This document shows positions 1 through 7,778 of a stretch of 9,962 nt of DNA, piece by piece (the stretch's first letter is position 1; each line of letters opens with the position of its first letter). Below the pieces are notes generated by a model, which did not search any database, had not been told where the DNA came from, and was given only the letters and a program-made list of their open reading frames with translations. Both the position numbers and the translations under genes were made by a program. The DNA comes from Bacteroidales bacterium UBA1208 (lineage in GTDB: Bacteria; Bacteroidota; Bacteroidia; Bacteroidales; P3), in NCBI GenBank assembly GCA_002309955.1, contig DBXQ01000051.1, positions 23,878 to 33,839 of the forward strand, in the 5' to 3' direction.

Positions 1-345
1 AGCGACGGCGACACCGACAACCCTCGGCAAATATTCGTCATCAGCGACACCGCTTTCAACGCCCACTTCCGCATAGTTCAGGACAATGTAGGTATCAACT
101 ATGTTGATAATCCCATCATCAACGTCTATCCCAATCCATCTCACGGCATGGTAACCATCACGCTGAACCAACCCGCCGTCGTCACTATCACCGACCTCCA
201 CGGCCGCATATTGCACCAGTGGCGGTTAACGGCTCCATACACCAGTTTCATTATCAGTCCGGACTCAGGACTGCCGAAAGGGATATACTTTATCCATGCA
301 TCCACTTCATCAGGAACATCCATCAAAAAAATAATCATCGAATAA
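1..345 (+). CDS. C-terminal part of a T9SS-secreted surface protein (5' truncated)
   Basis: The frame is open from the window edge to TAA at 343-345, giving the last 114 residues. Residues 1-25 (SDGDTDNPRQ, then a D..F.A.F pattern) resemble the end of an InlB-B-like repeat, as often found in large Bacteroidales surface proteins. Residues 37-114 form a type A T9SS sorting domain. Its three usual landmarks are visible: NPIINVYPNP at 37-46, DLHGR at 65-69, and GIYFI at 94-98 followed by a basic-hydrophobic end (KKIIIE). In this family the domain directs a Sec-exported protein through the type IX secretion system, after which it is cleaved and the cargo is usually anchored to the cell surface. 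The cargo's enzymatic or binding part lies outside the window, so its function is unknown. The stop overlaps the start of the next gene (TAATG). Confidence 0.88.
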   Translation, partial: SDGDTDNPRQIFVISDTAFNAHFRIVQDNVGINYVDNPIINVYPNPSHGMVTITLNQPAVVTITDLHGRILHQWRLTAPYTSFIISPDSGLPKGIYFIHASTSSGTSIKKIIIE

Positions 346-1235
346 TGTCCCAAATATCACCAGCCTCGGTTCGGGGCAACTATCATACCCATTCCTGCTA
401 CTGCGACGGCAAGGCCACTCCACGCCAAATGGTAGACTTTGCCGTCGCACATGGTTTCACGAACCTTGGTTTCTCCGGTCACTCTCCCCTGCCCTACCAA
501 AACACTTTCTCCATCCCTGGGGATAAATACATAGAGTACTGTGACACCGTGCGTACCCTCCGGCAGGAATATGCCGACCGTATTGACATTATGCTTGGTC
601 TCGAGATAGACTATGTCCCCGGCCTGTGCGAAGACTTCCGCCCACTCGTTGAACAAGGCGGACTGCAGTACACCATTGGCAGCATACACCTCATCCCGCC
701 CGAAGAACATGTACCCTACCTGCGAGAACACCCTGAAGAGGCAGCCCAATACCTTTGGATGATTGACGGCCCACGCTACGAGACCTACGATGAAGGCCTC
801 CAACGTCTCTTTGGCGGCGACATCCACCGTGCCGTGCGAACCTTTTTCGATCAAAACAACCGCATGATAGAAAGCCAGAAGCCCACCATCGTGGGGCATT
901 TCGACAAGATAGTCATGCACAACCGCGACCGCTATTTCCACTACGACGAACCCTGGTTCCGCAACCTCGTGTACGAAACCGTACAGCTCATCCATGAAAC
1001 CGGCTGCATCTGCGAAGTCAACACCCGCGGCATATACAAAGGCCGTCACTACGACTACTACCCCGCCAAGGAGACCCTCAAACACATGAACACCCTCGGC
1101 ATCCCCGTCATCGTCAGCACCGACGCCCACGCACCAGAAGACCTCCTCCGCACCGAGGGCGCCTACGAATTCCTCGATGAAATACATTACCACAATCTCG
1201 TCAGCAAAATAGATTCCAAAATTATACAACTATGA
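345..1235 (+). CDS. PHP-domain phosphatase, histidinol-phosphatase-like
   Basis: A 296-residue PHP-family metal-dependent phosphoesterase. The family's metal-binding residues are visible: H14 and H16 (NYHTHSCYCDG, with D21), H46 (GFSGHSPLP), E87 (GLEIDYVPG), H115 (GSIHLI), H185 (VGHFDK), and D260 and H262 (STDAHAP). Proteins of this kind are annotated as histidinol-phosphatase (HisJ/HisK type), which hydrolyses L-histidinol phosphate late in histidine synthesis. No other his gene is nearby, so that substrate is inferred from family only. It should be cytoplasmic because no signal peptide is present. I chose ATG 345 over the upstream in-frame ATG 219 because 219 lies inside the T9SS sorting-domain gene, the extra residues match no PHP protein, and 345 forms a TAATG overlap with the previous stop. 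Its own stop overlaps the next gene by 4 nt (ATGA), so all three genes are likely co-transcribed. Confidence 0.87.
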   Translation: MSQISPASVRGNYHTHSCYCDGKATPRQMVDFAVAHGFTNLGFSGHSPLPYQNTFSIPGDKYIEYCDTVRTLRQEYADRIDIMLGLEIDYVPGLCEDFRPLVEQGGLQYTIGSIHLIPPEEHVPYLREHPEEAAQYLWMIDGPRYETYDEGLQRLFGGDIHRAVRTFFDQNNRMIESQKPTIVGHFDKIVMHNRDRYFHYDEPWFRNLVYETVQLIHETGCICEVNTRGIYKGRHYDYYPAKETLKHMNTLGIPVIVSTDAHAPEDLLRTEGAYEFLDEIHYHNLVSKIDSKIIQL

Positions 1236-1687
1236 AAAAAATCCTCCTCATCACCCTTGCCATGCTCACCCTTGGCCTCAGCAACGCCCAGAATGTACTG
1301 AACAACGCCGCCGACAACATTGTCGGCACCTACTCCGGCACACAGGACGGCGAGCAGTTCCGTGCAAAAATCACCAAACTGTCCAACGGCACCTATCAAG
1401 GGCAAATTATCTGGATGGCCAACGACAAGGACGAGAACGGCAACAAACGTCTCGACACCAAGAACCCCGACAAAAAGCTGCGCAATACCCCCTGCGACCG
1501 CATTGTCATCTTCAGCGGCTTAGAGTATAACGCCGACAAAAAATGCTGGGACGGAACCAAAATCTACGACCCTCAGCGCGGGATAAAAGCACGGCTTACC
1601 GTCAACTTCGAGAAAGACGGACGGCTTCGCCTCAAGGGTTCGGTTCTTGCTTTCAGCGAAAGCGTTTATTGGACGAGGGTTGAATAG
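1232..1687 (+). CDS. Exported DUF2147 family protein
   Basis: A 151-residue protein with a clear Sec signal peptide (MKKILLITLAMLTLGLSNA, predicted cleavage before Q20) and no lipobox, so it is probably periplasmic. Residues 31-151 match the DUF2147 pattern: an opening GTYSG at 32-36, then an NPDKKLRN segment at 78-85, then the conserved GTKIYDPQRGIKA block at 108-120, and a closing VYWTRVE. Members are small secreted proteins with a beta-rich, lipocalin-like fold and no established biochemical function. Two cysteines (C88 and C105) could pair in the periplasm. The ATG overlaps the stop of the phosphatase gene (ATGA), which implies translational coupling. Only 19 nt separate its TAG from the convergent TolC-like gene. 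I see no convincing terminator hairpin in that gap, so transcripts from both sides may run into each other. Confidence 0.88.
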   Translation: MKKILLITLAMLTLGLSNAQNVLNNAADNIVGTYSGTQDGEQFRAKITKLSNGTYQGQIIWMANDKDENGNKRLDTKNPDKKLRNTPCDRIVIFSGLEYNADKKCWDGTKIYDPQRGIKARLTVNFEKDGRLRLKGSVLAFSESVYWTRVE

Positions 1688-1706
1688 CCAACACTACACA
1701 TCTTTT

Positions 1707-3059
1707 TTATCGCTGGCTTCTCAAATCGGACAGACGGCGACGGGCAACCAAATACGAAACCCGCCTGTCCGTAATAGCATTTTCTGCCTGCAAGAGAAGG
1801 GCATAGGCCTGAAGCACCTCCGAAATGGTCGCATTCCCTGCCGCATAGTTGATGTTGGCCAGACGGTAATTCTCACGGGCAATGCCAAGGGCGGCGGAGT
1901 CGCTCTTGATGAGCATCCATGCGTCAATCATGTCACTGTAGGCTTTTTCCTCTTCAAGTGACATCTTTTCGCTATAGTCCTTCTGCATCGCACGTGCCTG
2001 TTCAATACGAATATTGTGTTCCCTTATCTTGTGGGTGGTTTCCCACCAGTCGGTAAGTGGAATGGAAAGGGAGAATCCCACAACAGCATTGGCTGCGGCA
2101 TAGTTGCGCACCGCATTGCCATAATAGCCTATACCAAGTATGGCAAGCTGCGGCAACGTTTCCCCTATGGTCATTTTCTTGAACAGTTCTTGCGACTCTA
2201 TGTTAATCTGCAAAAGCCGTTTTTCGGGACGGAGAAAATCTCCAGTTTCTGTATTGGAAAAAACAGGTAACGGAGAAGTGGCAGACTCGACTTGAACGAA
2301 GTTGAGATTGTCGGAATACTCTATCCCTATTTGGTTGCACAACAGTCTCCGCGACAGCCGGATGCCGCTTATGAGCTGTTGACGCATGGCATTAACCTCG
2401 TTGCGCTTCAGTTCAATTTGAAGCGCATCGGAACGGGTCACCAGTCCATTGGCCAAGGCTGTGGAAACAACGCGATCCAAAGAGTCTATCAATCGCAAAG
2501 CTACAGCCACTGTCGCCTCCTTTTCCTCCAACCCCACAACAAGATAAAACGTAGATTCAACATTCTCCAGCACATCGCGCATGGCTACCTGAGCCTTCAA
2601 TTCAGCAGCCTCCTCCCCTAACGAGGCCAGCCTGTTGCCATTCACAATACGGCCTCCTGCAAAAACAGGCTGCACCGTAACGACAGAAGCGCTGTAACCC
2701 CTCTTCATGAGTTCCAATCGGTCGTTCACATCGGTCTCTTTCGAGAAGACTTCATAAATCGCCATAAGCAAATCCCGCATATCGTTCGAGTGAACATCCT
2801 CTAATCCGAAACTAATCATGGGTCTGGCGGCAACATAGCCCAATGCTCCCAATTTGATTTGGGGAAAAAATTTAGTAAACGCCTGGTTCCTCACCGCCTG
2901 CGCCCTCTCAACGTCCAATCGGGAGATGAGAATATCGGCATTGTTTCTTTGCGCCAACACCAAACAACTGTCGAGTGTCAGCGTTTGGGCTTGAAGGGAA
3001 TTGAAAATTGAAAAATGAAAAACGAGAATCAAAAAAGCAACTGTGACTATCTTTTTCAT
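1707..3059 (-). CDS. TolC-family outer-membrane efflux channel
   Basis: A 450-residue outer-membrane factor for a tripartite pump. A signal peptide spans about residues 1-24 (hydrophobic core VAFLILVFHFSIF, cleavage near QA/Q). The mature protein starts with TLTLDSCLVLAQRNNADI, the usual opening of OEP repeats. The family has two such repeats, each of long alpha-helical hairpins plus beta strands that trimerise into a channel-tunnel. The second repeat is recognisable by RLANINYAAGNATISEVLQA near the C-terminus, a classic TolC motif. The length fits the family (about 420-480 aa). It is the last gene of the efflux operon and starts 3 nt after the permease stop, so translation is probably coupled. 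The signal-peptide core is encoded by a low-complexity A/T-rich run (see findings). Confidence in the family is high; the substrate is unknown. Confidence 0.93.
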   Translation of the reverse strand: MKKIVTVAFLILVFHFSIFNSLQAQTLTLDSCLVLAQRNNADILISRLDVERAQAVRNQAFTKFFPQIKLGALGYVAARPMISFGLEDVHSNDMRDLLMAIYEVFSKETDVNDRLELMKRGYSASVVTVQPVFAGGRIVNGNRLASLGEEAAELKAQVAMRDVLENVESTFYLVVGLEEKEATVAVALRLIDSLDRVVSTALANGLVTRSDALQIELKRNEVNAMRQQLISGIRLSRRLLCNQIGIEYSDNLNFVQVESATSPLPVFSNTETGDFLRPEKRLLQINIESQELFKKMTIGETLPQLAILGIGYYGNAVRNYAAANAVVGFSLSIPLTDWWETTHKIREHNIRIEQARAMQKDYSEKMSLEEEKAYSDMIDAWMLIKSDSAALGIARENYRLANINYAAGNATISEVLQAYALLLQAENAITDRRVSYLVARRRLSDLRSQR

Positions 3060-3062
3060 GGG

Positions 3063-6000
3063 TTAACGGATTTTGATGGGACGGTGATTGACACGCTTCT
3101 TGTTTTCGAACGCAACGCAATAGGCTACGGGGAGTATCGTGATGACCAAAGGCAGGGTGAAGATGGTACCGAAACAGACCACAACACCCATGGGTGCCCA
3201 AAGCAGGGTTCCTGCAGTAATCATCGGAATGACACCAAGGGCAGTAGTGGCAGAGGTGAGGAAAATAGGCCGCATGCGACGAAGACCTGCATGATAGGCA
3301 GCCTCGCTGACAGACATCTGCTCTTTGCTGCGCAACTCTGCCACATAGTCGTACATAATAATGGCATTGCGCACAATAATACCGACAAGGGAGATAACTC
3401 CGAGAGTGGCAGTGATGGAGAAGTCAAGATGGAAGAGCCATAGTCCGAAAGTGGCTCCAAAAATACACAATGTGGCCATAGATATGGAAAGGAGGGAAAT
3501 GCCTATCTTTCCATAGTGGATTATCAGGACAAGGAACATGATGGCAACAGCAGCTATGACGGCCAAGATGAGACCCGGCAAAATCTCGTTGGAGTAAGCC
3601 ATGGTGCCGCCATATTCCCAAGTGACGCCCTCGGGGAGCTCCATCTTGTCGAGCTGTCGCCCAATGGCAGCCATTTCCTTCAGCTGACCTGCACCCGTCA
3701 TGGCATCGGCCGAGACCGTAATACACCGAACACCATTGCGATGGGGCATATTGTTGTGGTGGAACTTAGGATGGATGTCGGCCACTTGACGCAAAAGCAC
3801 CCACATGCCGGGATTGGCACAAGGCACAAGCAAATCACCGACAGAACCGTAGTCGAGATTCTGCGCACCGTCGCCATACACCTTAATGGGGATATTGTAT
3901 CCCCCATCCCATATGGAAGAAAGCTGAGAACCCGAGAGGGCTCCGCTGATATAAACCGACAACGCCGACTGTGTTATGCCCAAACTGTTTGCCACATCAG
4001 ACTTCAGCACCACGTCAACCAGTTCCTCCGTCTCGTCATAATCGGAATGGACATAGAACAGCTTGGGATTTTCCCTCATGATGCGCAGCAACGAGTCGCG
4101 GACAATAGAAAGTTTGTCGTAGTTGTCGCCCTTGATGTAAAACTCAATAGGCGAGAGAGCCATTTGGTAGTCCAACTGCTTGAAGCGCAACTGCGTGTTC
4201 GGAAAGATATTCTCATACCGTTGGGCATACTCGTCAATAACCGCCTTCGTCGCATCGTCGTCAACAGTTTTCACAATCAACTGTGCATAATTGTCCGAAG
4301 GCAACTGAGGGGCGTAGGTTATATGGAAACGCGGTGACGACATCCCCACAAACGAAGTGACACTCGTGATACGTGGGTCTTCCAGCAGCACCTTCCGCAA
4401 CGAATCGGCGGCAACGCCGGTCTCCTTCAACGAAGCGGAAGCGTCAAGATGCATCTCAATGGCAAAACTGTCACGCTCGGCCTTAGGAAGAATCTGGATA
4501 TTGATGGCCATGAAAAAAAGCACACCTCCCACCACCGAGGCAGCACCCACAACAAGAGTTAGTTTCTTGTGACGGAAACACCTGTCGAGAATCCATTGAT
4601 ACCCCCGTTGCAAGACACCAAAAAAACTCTCCTGAATCTGTTCAGCACGGGTTTTCTTGTTCGGAGTACTTTGGCGAATGAGGCGAGCCGAAAGGAACGG
4701 GATGACAAGGATGGCATAGAAGAAACTACAGGCCAGTGCAATGAGAATCATCCAAGGGAACAGCTTAATGAAATCGCCCAACATATTCCCCTTGAAAATA
4801 GCAATGGCAGGGAAGAACATCATAGCAATTGACACTGTGGCAAAAAGCATAGAATTGGACAACTTAGAAGTCGACACAGCCGCTGCATACCATCGGGAAT
4901 GACCCATCCTGAGCAAATCCGTATACCCGTCAATCACCACGACCGAATCGTCCACAATCATACCCAACACAACAATCAACGCTGCAAGCGTCACCGTGTT
5001 GAGTTCAAAACCGAGAAAATACATGATGCCCAGAGTGGCAGCAATGCATATCGGCACCGAAGTGGAACTCACCAATGCCGTGCGCAAAGGGAAAAGCATC
5101 AGCATCACTATTATCACCACAAGGATAGCCTCGATAAGATCCCGCAAAAATGAACGTACCGAATGGTCTACAACCTTTGGCTGGTCTGTTATGCGATGGA
5201 TATGGATATCGGGAGTAATCGTCTGCTCGAACTCCGCAATCACCTTCTCTACATTCTTGCCAAACTTCACCACATTGTTGCCACTACGCATCTCAAGTGA
5301 AAGCATAATGCAACGGGTATTGTCTGTCGTCGAATCGCTGTATAAAATGTGAGGCACCTGCTCGGGATAGTGCGGTTCCAAGCGAGCCACGTCGCGAAGA
5401 CGCAGCACCTGACCAGTAATCGGGTCGGAGAAAACCACCAACTCGTTGAGATGATACAAATCACCGTAAGGGATAGACACATGCACATGGGCATGTCCCT
5501 CATCATTCTCCACCTTGCCCGAGATAGTGCGGAACCCCTGCGCCGCAAGTTCAGCCGACACAATAGATGGAGAGATAGCATACTGCGTCAGTTTCACTGG
5601 ATCCATATGCACAGCAATCTCTTCCTTCTGGTCACCCACCACACTTATTCGTCCCAATTCCGGGATATTGCGAAGACGGGCAGAGAGGTTTTTAGATATC
5701 TCTTCAAGCTCTCGAGGCGAGCGTTCGGAACTTTCTATTGCCAAAAGCAGCGACGAGGCATTGCCGAAATCGTCGACTACAGCCGTGGCCACTACCCCTT
5801 GGGGCAGGTCTGTAATACGAAACAGAGAGAGTCCTTCCCTGATTCGGGACCATGTGACTTTAGCGTTCTCAACATTATGCACCATGGTGATGAAAACGTA
5901 CAGCATACCGTCTTGGCTATACGAATATGTCTTGGTTTTGTCAACCTCATTGAAAGTGAAGAGATAGCTTTCAACTTTGCTTGTCACCTGTTCCTCAACC

Positions 6001-6185
6001 TCCTCGGCGGTTGCACCAGGATATATTACCGCAACAACACCTTGACGGATAGTAACATCAGGAAACTCGTTCTTATTAAGGTTGGGCAGCGCATAGATTC
6101 CCATTGCCACCACTGCAATAATGGTGAGTGCCAAAATGGGAAAACTCCTCATTGCCCCTTCTATCATATTGGTTCTTCGAGCCAT
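3063..6185 (-). CDS. RND-family efflux permease, HAE-1/AcrB-like
   Basis: A 1040-residue inner-membrane proton-driven transporter, full length for the family. The layout is standard: TM1 at about 12-32, a large periplasmic loop (PGATAEEVEEQVTSKVE at 56-72), a TM2-TM6 block at about 350-505, TM7 at about 543-562, a second periplasmic loop, and a TM8-TM12 block at about 870-1027. The proton-relay aspartates of TM4 are present as D412 and D413 (GMIVDDSVVVIDGY), which favours a multidrug/HAE-type pump over a CusA-like metal pump. TM10 carries R939 (GIIVRNAIIMYDY) where AcrB has Lys940. It lies between the adaptor gene (82-nt gap) and the TolC-like gene (3-nt gap) and should assemble with both. 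No strong Shine-Dalgarno precedes ATG 6185, as is usual in Bacteroidota. The substrate cannot be read from sequence. Confidence 0.94.
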   Translation of the reverse strand: MARRTNMIEGAMRSFPILALTIIAVVAMGIYALPNLNKNEFPDVTIRQGVVAVIYPGATAEEVEEQVTSKVESYLFTFNEVDKTKTYSYSQDGMLYVFITMVHNVENAKVTWSRIREGLSLFRITDLPQGVVATAVVDDFGNASSLLLAIESSERSPRELEEISKNLSARLRNIPELGRISVVGDQKEEIAVHMDPVKLTQYAISPSIVSAELAAQGFRTISGKVENDEGHAHVHVSIPYGDLYHLNELVVFSDPITGQVLRLRDVARLEPHYPEQVPHILYSDSTTDNTRCIMLSLEMRSGNNVVKFGKNVEKVIAEFEQTITPDIHIHRITDQPKVVDHSVRSFLRDLIEAILVVIIVMLMLFPLRTALVSSTSVPICIAATLGIMYFLGFELNTVTLAALIVVLGMIVDDSVVVIDGYTDLLRMGHSRWYAAAVSTSKLSNSMLFATVSIAMMFFPAIAIFKGNMLGDFIKLFPWMILIALACSFFYAILVIPFLSARLIRQSTPNKKTRAEQIQESFFGVLQRGYQWILDRCFRHKKLTLVVGAASVVGGVLFFMAINIQILPKAERDSFAIEMHLDASASLKETGVAADSLRKVLLEDPRITSVTSFVGMSSPRFHITYAPQLPSDNYAQLIVKTVDDDATKAVIDEYAQRYENIFPNTQLRFKQLDYQMALSPIEFYIKGDNYDKLSIVRDSLLRIMRENPKLFYVHSDYDETEELVDVVLKSDVANSLGITQSALSVYISGALSGSQLSSIWDGGYNIPIKVYGDGAQNLDYGSVGDLLVPCANPGMWVLLRQVADIHPKFHHNNMPHRNGVRCITVSADAMTGAGQLKEMAAIGRQLDKMELPEGVTWEYGGTMAYSNEILPGLILAVIAAVAIMFLVLIIHYGKIGISLLSISMATLCIFGATFGLWLFHLDFSITATLGVISLVGIIVRNAIIMYDYVAELRSKEQMSVSEAAYHAGLRRMRPIFLTSATTALGVIPMITAGTLLWAPMGVVVCFGTIFTLPLVITILPVAYCVAFENKKRVNHRPIKIR

Positions 6186-6267
6186 ATTTGAAAATGGAAT
6201 TATATGAATATGTTAACGTATCAGTCGGACTAACGAATTAACACATTCAAAAGATTAACGAAACCAA

Positions 6268-7290
6268 TCATTGGGTTTTCACTTTTGCACCGGTATACAA
6301 TTTTTGATGTCCACCAATTATCACCGTGTCACCGGAAGCCAACCCATCTTCTACCATCACACCATTACGGACAAAATCGCTGACACTGATGGCTCGATGG
6401 TAAGCCTTACCTCCTTTGACCACCCACACTATCGTGCCTTCCGGCATCACTTGAACACATTCGGAGGGAACCACAATGCCGGTCTTTGCATCCATATTCA
6501 CATGTACCTTCGCCACCATATCCGGCAACAACCCTTCAACCCCGCCCGACACTATCTTTCCGTAAACTCTATATGTGTGTCCTAAAGGATTGGCCAACAA
6601 ACTCTTGTCCGAGATACGTAGTTGGAGTTCCTTGTCATCCAATGCAGGTATTATTGCTCTCGCAGAAGTGCCTACACCCAACATTCCCACTTCATGCTCT
6701 GGGACAGAAAAAACTATGTGGAGTCGATTCAAATCGATGATGCGGACAAATATCTCTAAGGGTTTCAAATCCTCTCCTACATGGTGCGTCTTACACGATA
6801 CTACACCGTCAAAGGGTGCCCGAAGGACACAATCGTCCACCCGTTTGCGTGCGGCAATCTCCGACTGGCGTGCCTTCTCAAGCTCTGTCTCCATCTGTAC
6901 CCAACGCACTTCGCTTATGCCGCCTTCCTCATGTACATTTTTCATCCGCTTATAAGCGTCCTCGGCTTGTCGCAGAGTTGCCAAAGCAGCGTTGTGCAGG
7001 CTACTCGCCGTTGTGGCATCAATCTCGGCAAGTATCTGGCCTTTCTTGACTCTCTGTCCATTGTGGACAGCCACCTTGGTCAGTGTACCGCCAAGGGGGT
7101 AATTCAAATCCAGCTCCACTTCAGATCCAATATCACCGACATACTCTCGCTGACCAGAACTCTCTCCGTCAGCCACGACGAGCGTCTCAACAAAGATAGT
7201 GTCGCTCCATCCTGTGTCTTGTTTTTTACCACTGTTACAACAGTATAATAACGGAATACAGCAAAATAAAAGAATAAAAGAATGTTTCAT
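6268..7290 (-). CDS. RND efflux periplasmic adaptor (membrane-fusion lipoprotein)
   Basis: A 340-residue HlyD/AcrA-type adaptor that links the permease to the outer-membrane channel. The N-terminus (MKHSFILLFCCIPLLYCCNSG) is a short signal peptide ending in adjacent cysteines C17 and C18, a probable though non-canonical lipobox. Next come the first half of a biotinyl-lipoyl domain (about 66-91, GGTLTKVAVHNGQRVKKGQ), a coiled-coil hairpin (about 92-140), the second lipoyl half (LRAPFDGVVS, 146-155), and then beta-barrel and membrane-proximal domains. I chose ATG 7290 rather than the in-frame ATG 7344. The longer form would add 18 unrelated residues ahead of a complete signal peptide, and its start overlaps the likely -7 promoter region. 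A purine stretch (AAGAG) lies immediately before ATG 7290. It is the first gene of the operon. Confidence 0.92.
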   Translation of the reverse strand: MKHSFILLFCCIPLLYCCNSGKKQDTGWSDTIFVETLVVADGESSGQREYVGDIGSEVELDLNYPLGGTLTKVAVHNGQRVKKGQILAEIDATTASSLHNAALATLRQAEDAYKRMKNVHEEGGISEVRWVQMETELEKARQSEIAARKRVDDCVLRAPFDGVVSCKTHHVGEDLKPLEIFVRIIDLNRLHIVFSVPEHEVGMLGVGTSARAIIPALDDKELQLRISDKSLLANPLGHTYRVYGKIVSGGVEGLLPDMVAKVHVNMDAKTGIVVPSECVQVMPEGTIVWVVKGGKAYHRAISVSDFVRNGVMVEDGLASGDTVIIGGHQKLYTGAKVKTQ

Positions 7291-7333
7291 CTCTTGGATA
7301 TGTGAAATAATAAAAACTCTTAAAAACAAAATG

Positions 7334-7370
7334 CAAAGATACATTTTTTTTTGATACTAACGAAAAAAAC
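7334..7370 (-). promoter_or_regulatory. Likely promoter of the efflux operon
   Basis: Read on the minus strand, positions 7341-7334 are TATCTTTG, an exact match to the Bacteroidota -7 consensus TAnnTTTG. The expected -33 TTTG region falls at about 7370-7361, where the minus strand reads GTTTTTTTCG, an imperfect match, with 19 nt between the boxes. Transcription would begin near 7327, giving a leader of about 35-40 nt before ATG 7290. This is a motif match with good position, not a measured start. Confidence 0.5.
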
Positions 7371-7709
7371 ACTTTTACCAGCCTTGTTTCTCTCTCAAAA
7401 AAGTTGCGTTTCTTATTGGAATTTATCGAGAAATATAACGATTTCTATCAATTACAGCTCAGAAAACCATACAAAATGTTTACAGAAAACCTCATTTGAG
7501 CAAAACCAGCCATATCCATTGACCACTGATACCACAACATTTACAACCATTCAACCCAAATCGGTCATTAGGAGAATAGCAATCCTTTTTTTATCGGGAA
7601 AACATGCTATTTCGTTCCTCATTAATGACTGTCATTAGAAAAGAACGGCTATTTGGTTGGTATTGCATTATTTACAAAATATTAAAGTTTGCTTTTTCAC
7701 ACGTCCTTA
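7371..7709. other. AT-rich intergenic stretch, no gene supported
   Basis: About 340 nt between the efflux promoter and the repeat cluster. The plus strand has an open frame at 7351-7638 (95 codons), but its start sits inside the promoter region, it has no ribosome-binding site, and its composition (many Thr, Ser, Ile and Asn) is what AT-rich non-coding DNA yields. No match to a known RNA or regulatory fold is apparent. A regulator gene, often found beside such pumps, is absent. Confidence 0.55.
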
Positions 7710-7778
7710 TCCCATCGTTCTTCCTCAGTTCTCCTTCTGTGGAGGAAGAACGATGGGAGAACGATGGGAGAACTGAGG
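7710..7778. repeat. Overlapping inverted and tandem repeats with mutually exclusive hairpins
   Basis: Two perfect inverted repeats share an arm. Stem 1 pairs 7710-7726 (TCCCATCGTTCTTCCTC) with 7742-7758 around a 15-nt loop. Stem 2 pairs 7723-7734 (CCTCAGTTCTCC) with 7767-7778 (GGAGAACTGAGG). Both need 7723-7726, so they cannot form fully at once. The right side also holds an 11-bp direct repeat, GAACGATGGGA, at 7748-7758 and 7759-7769, with a partial third copy (GAAC) at 7770-7773. Its reverse complement occurs once at 7710-7720, so that arm could pair with either copy. No T-tract follows on either strand, so it is not an ordinary intrinsic terminator. Confidence 0.85.

Noticed and set aside
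219..344. Upstream in-frame ATG for the PHP phosphatase (would add 42 residues)
   Set aside because: It lies inside the T9SS sorting domain read in another frame, the added residues match nothing in PHP proteins, and ATG 345 gives a typical stop/start overlap.
357..1229. Long minus-strand open frame opposite the PHP gene (290 codons)
   Set aside because: The opposite plus-strand frame has full family motifs. This one has a Val/Gly/Ala-biased shadow composition and no domain.
3063..6185. Heavy-metal (CusA/CzcA-type) RND pump
   Set aside because: TM4 has the HAE-type DD pair (D412 and D413), and I see no methionine cluster or metal-binding pattern typical of CusA.
3516..6191. Long plus-strand open frames opposite the RND permease (3516-4337 and 5349-6191)
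   Set aside because: They are shadows of a clearly real 1040-residue permease. Their sequences are His/Arg/Gln-rich with no domains.
7291..7344. Longer start for the efflux adaptor at ATG 7344
   Set aside because: It would place 18 extra residues before a complete lipoprotein signal peptide, and the start lies at or upstream of the likely -7 promoter element.
7351..7638. 95-codon plus-strand open frame in the AT-rich spacer
   Set aside because: No ribosome-binding site, no domain, low-complexity composition, and its start overlaps the efflux promoter region.
7683..7690. Plus-strand -7 promoter element (TAAAGTTTG)
   Set aside because: The spacing between TA and TTTG is 3 nt rather than 2, and no plus-strand gene lies downstream.
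7710..7778. Bidirectional intrinsic terminator
   Set aside because: The hairpin is strong, but neither strand has a T-tract after it, and a proper terminator for the minus-strand gene already exists at 7939-7974.
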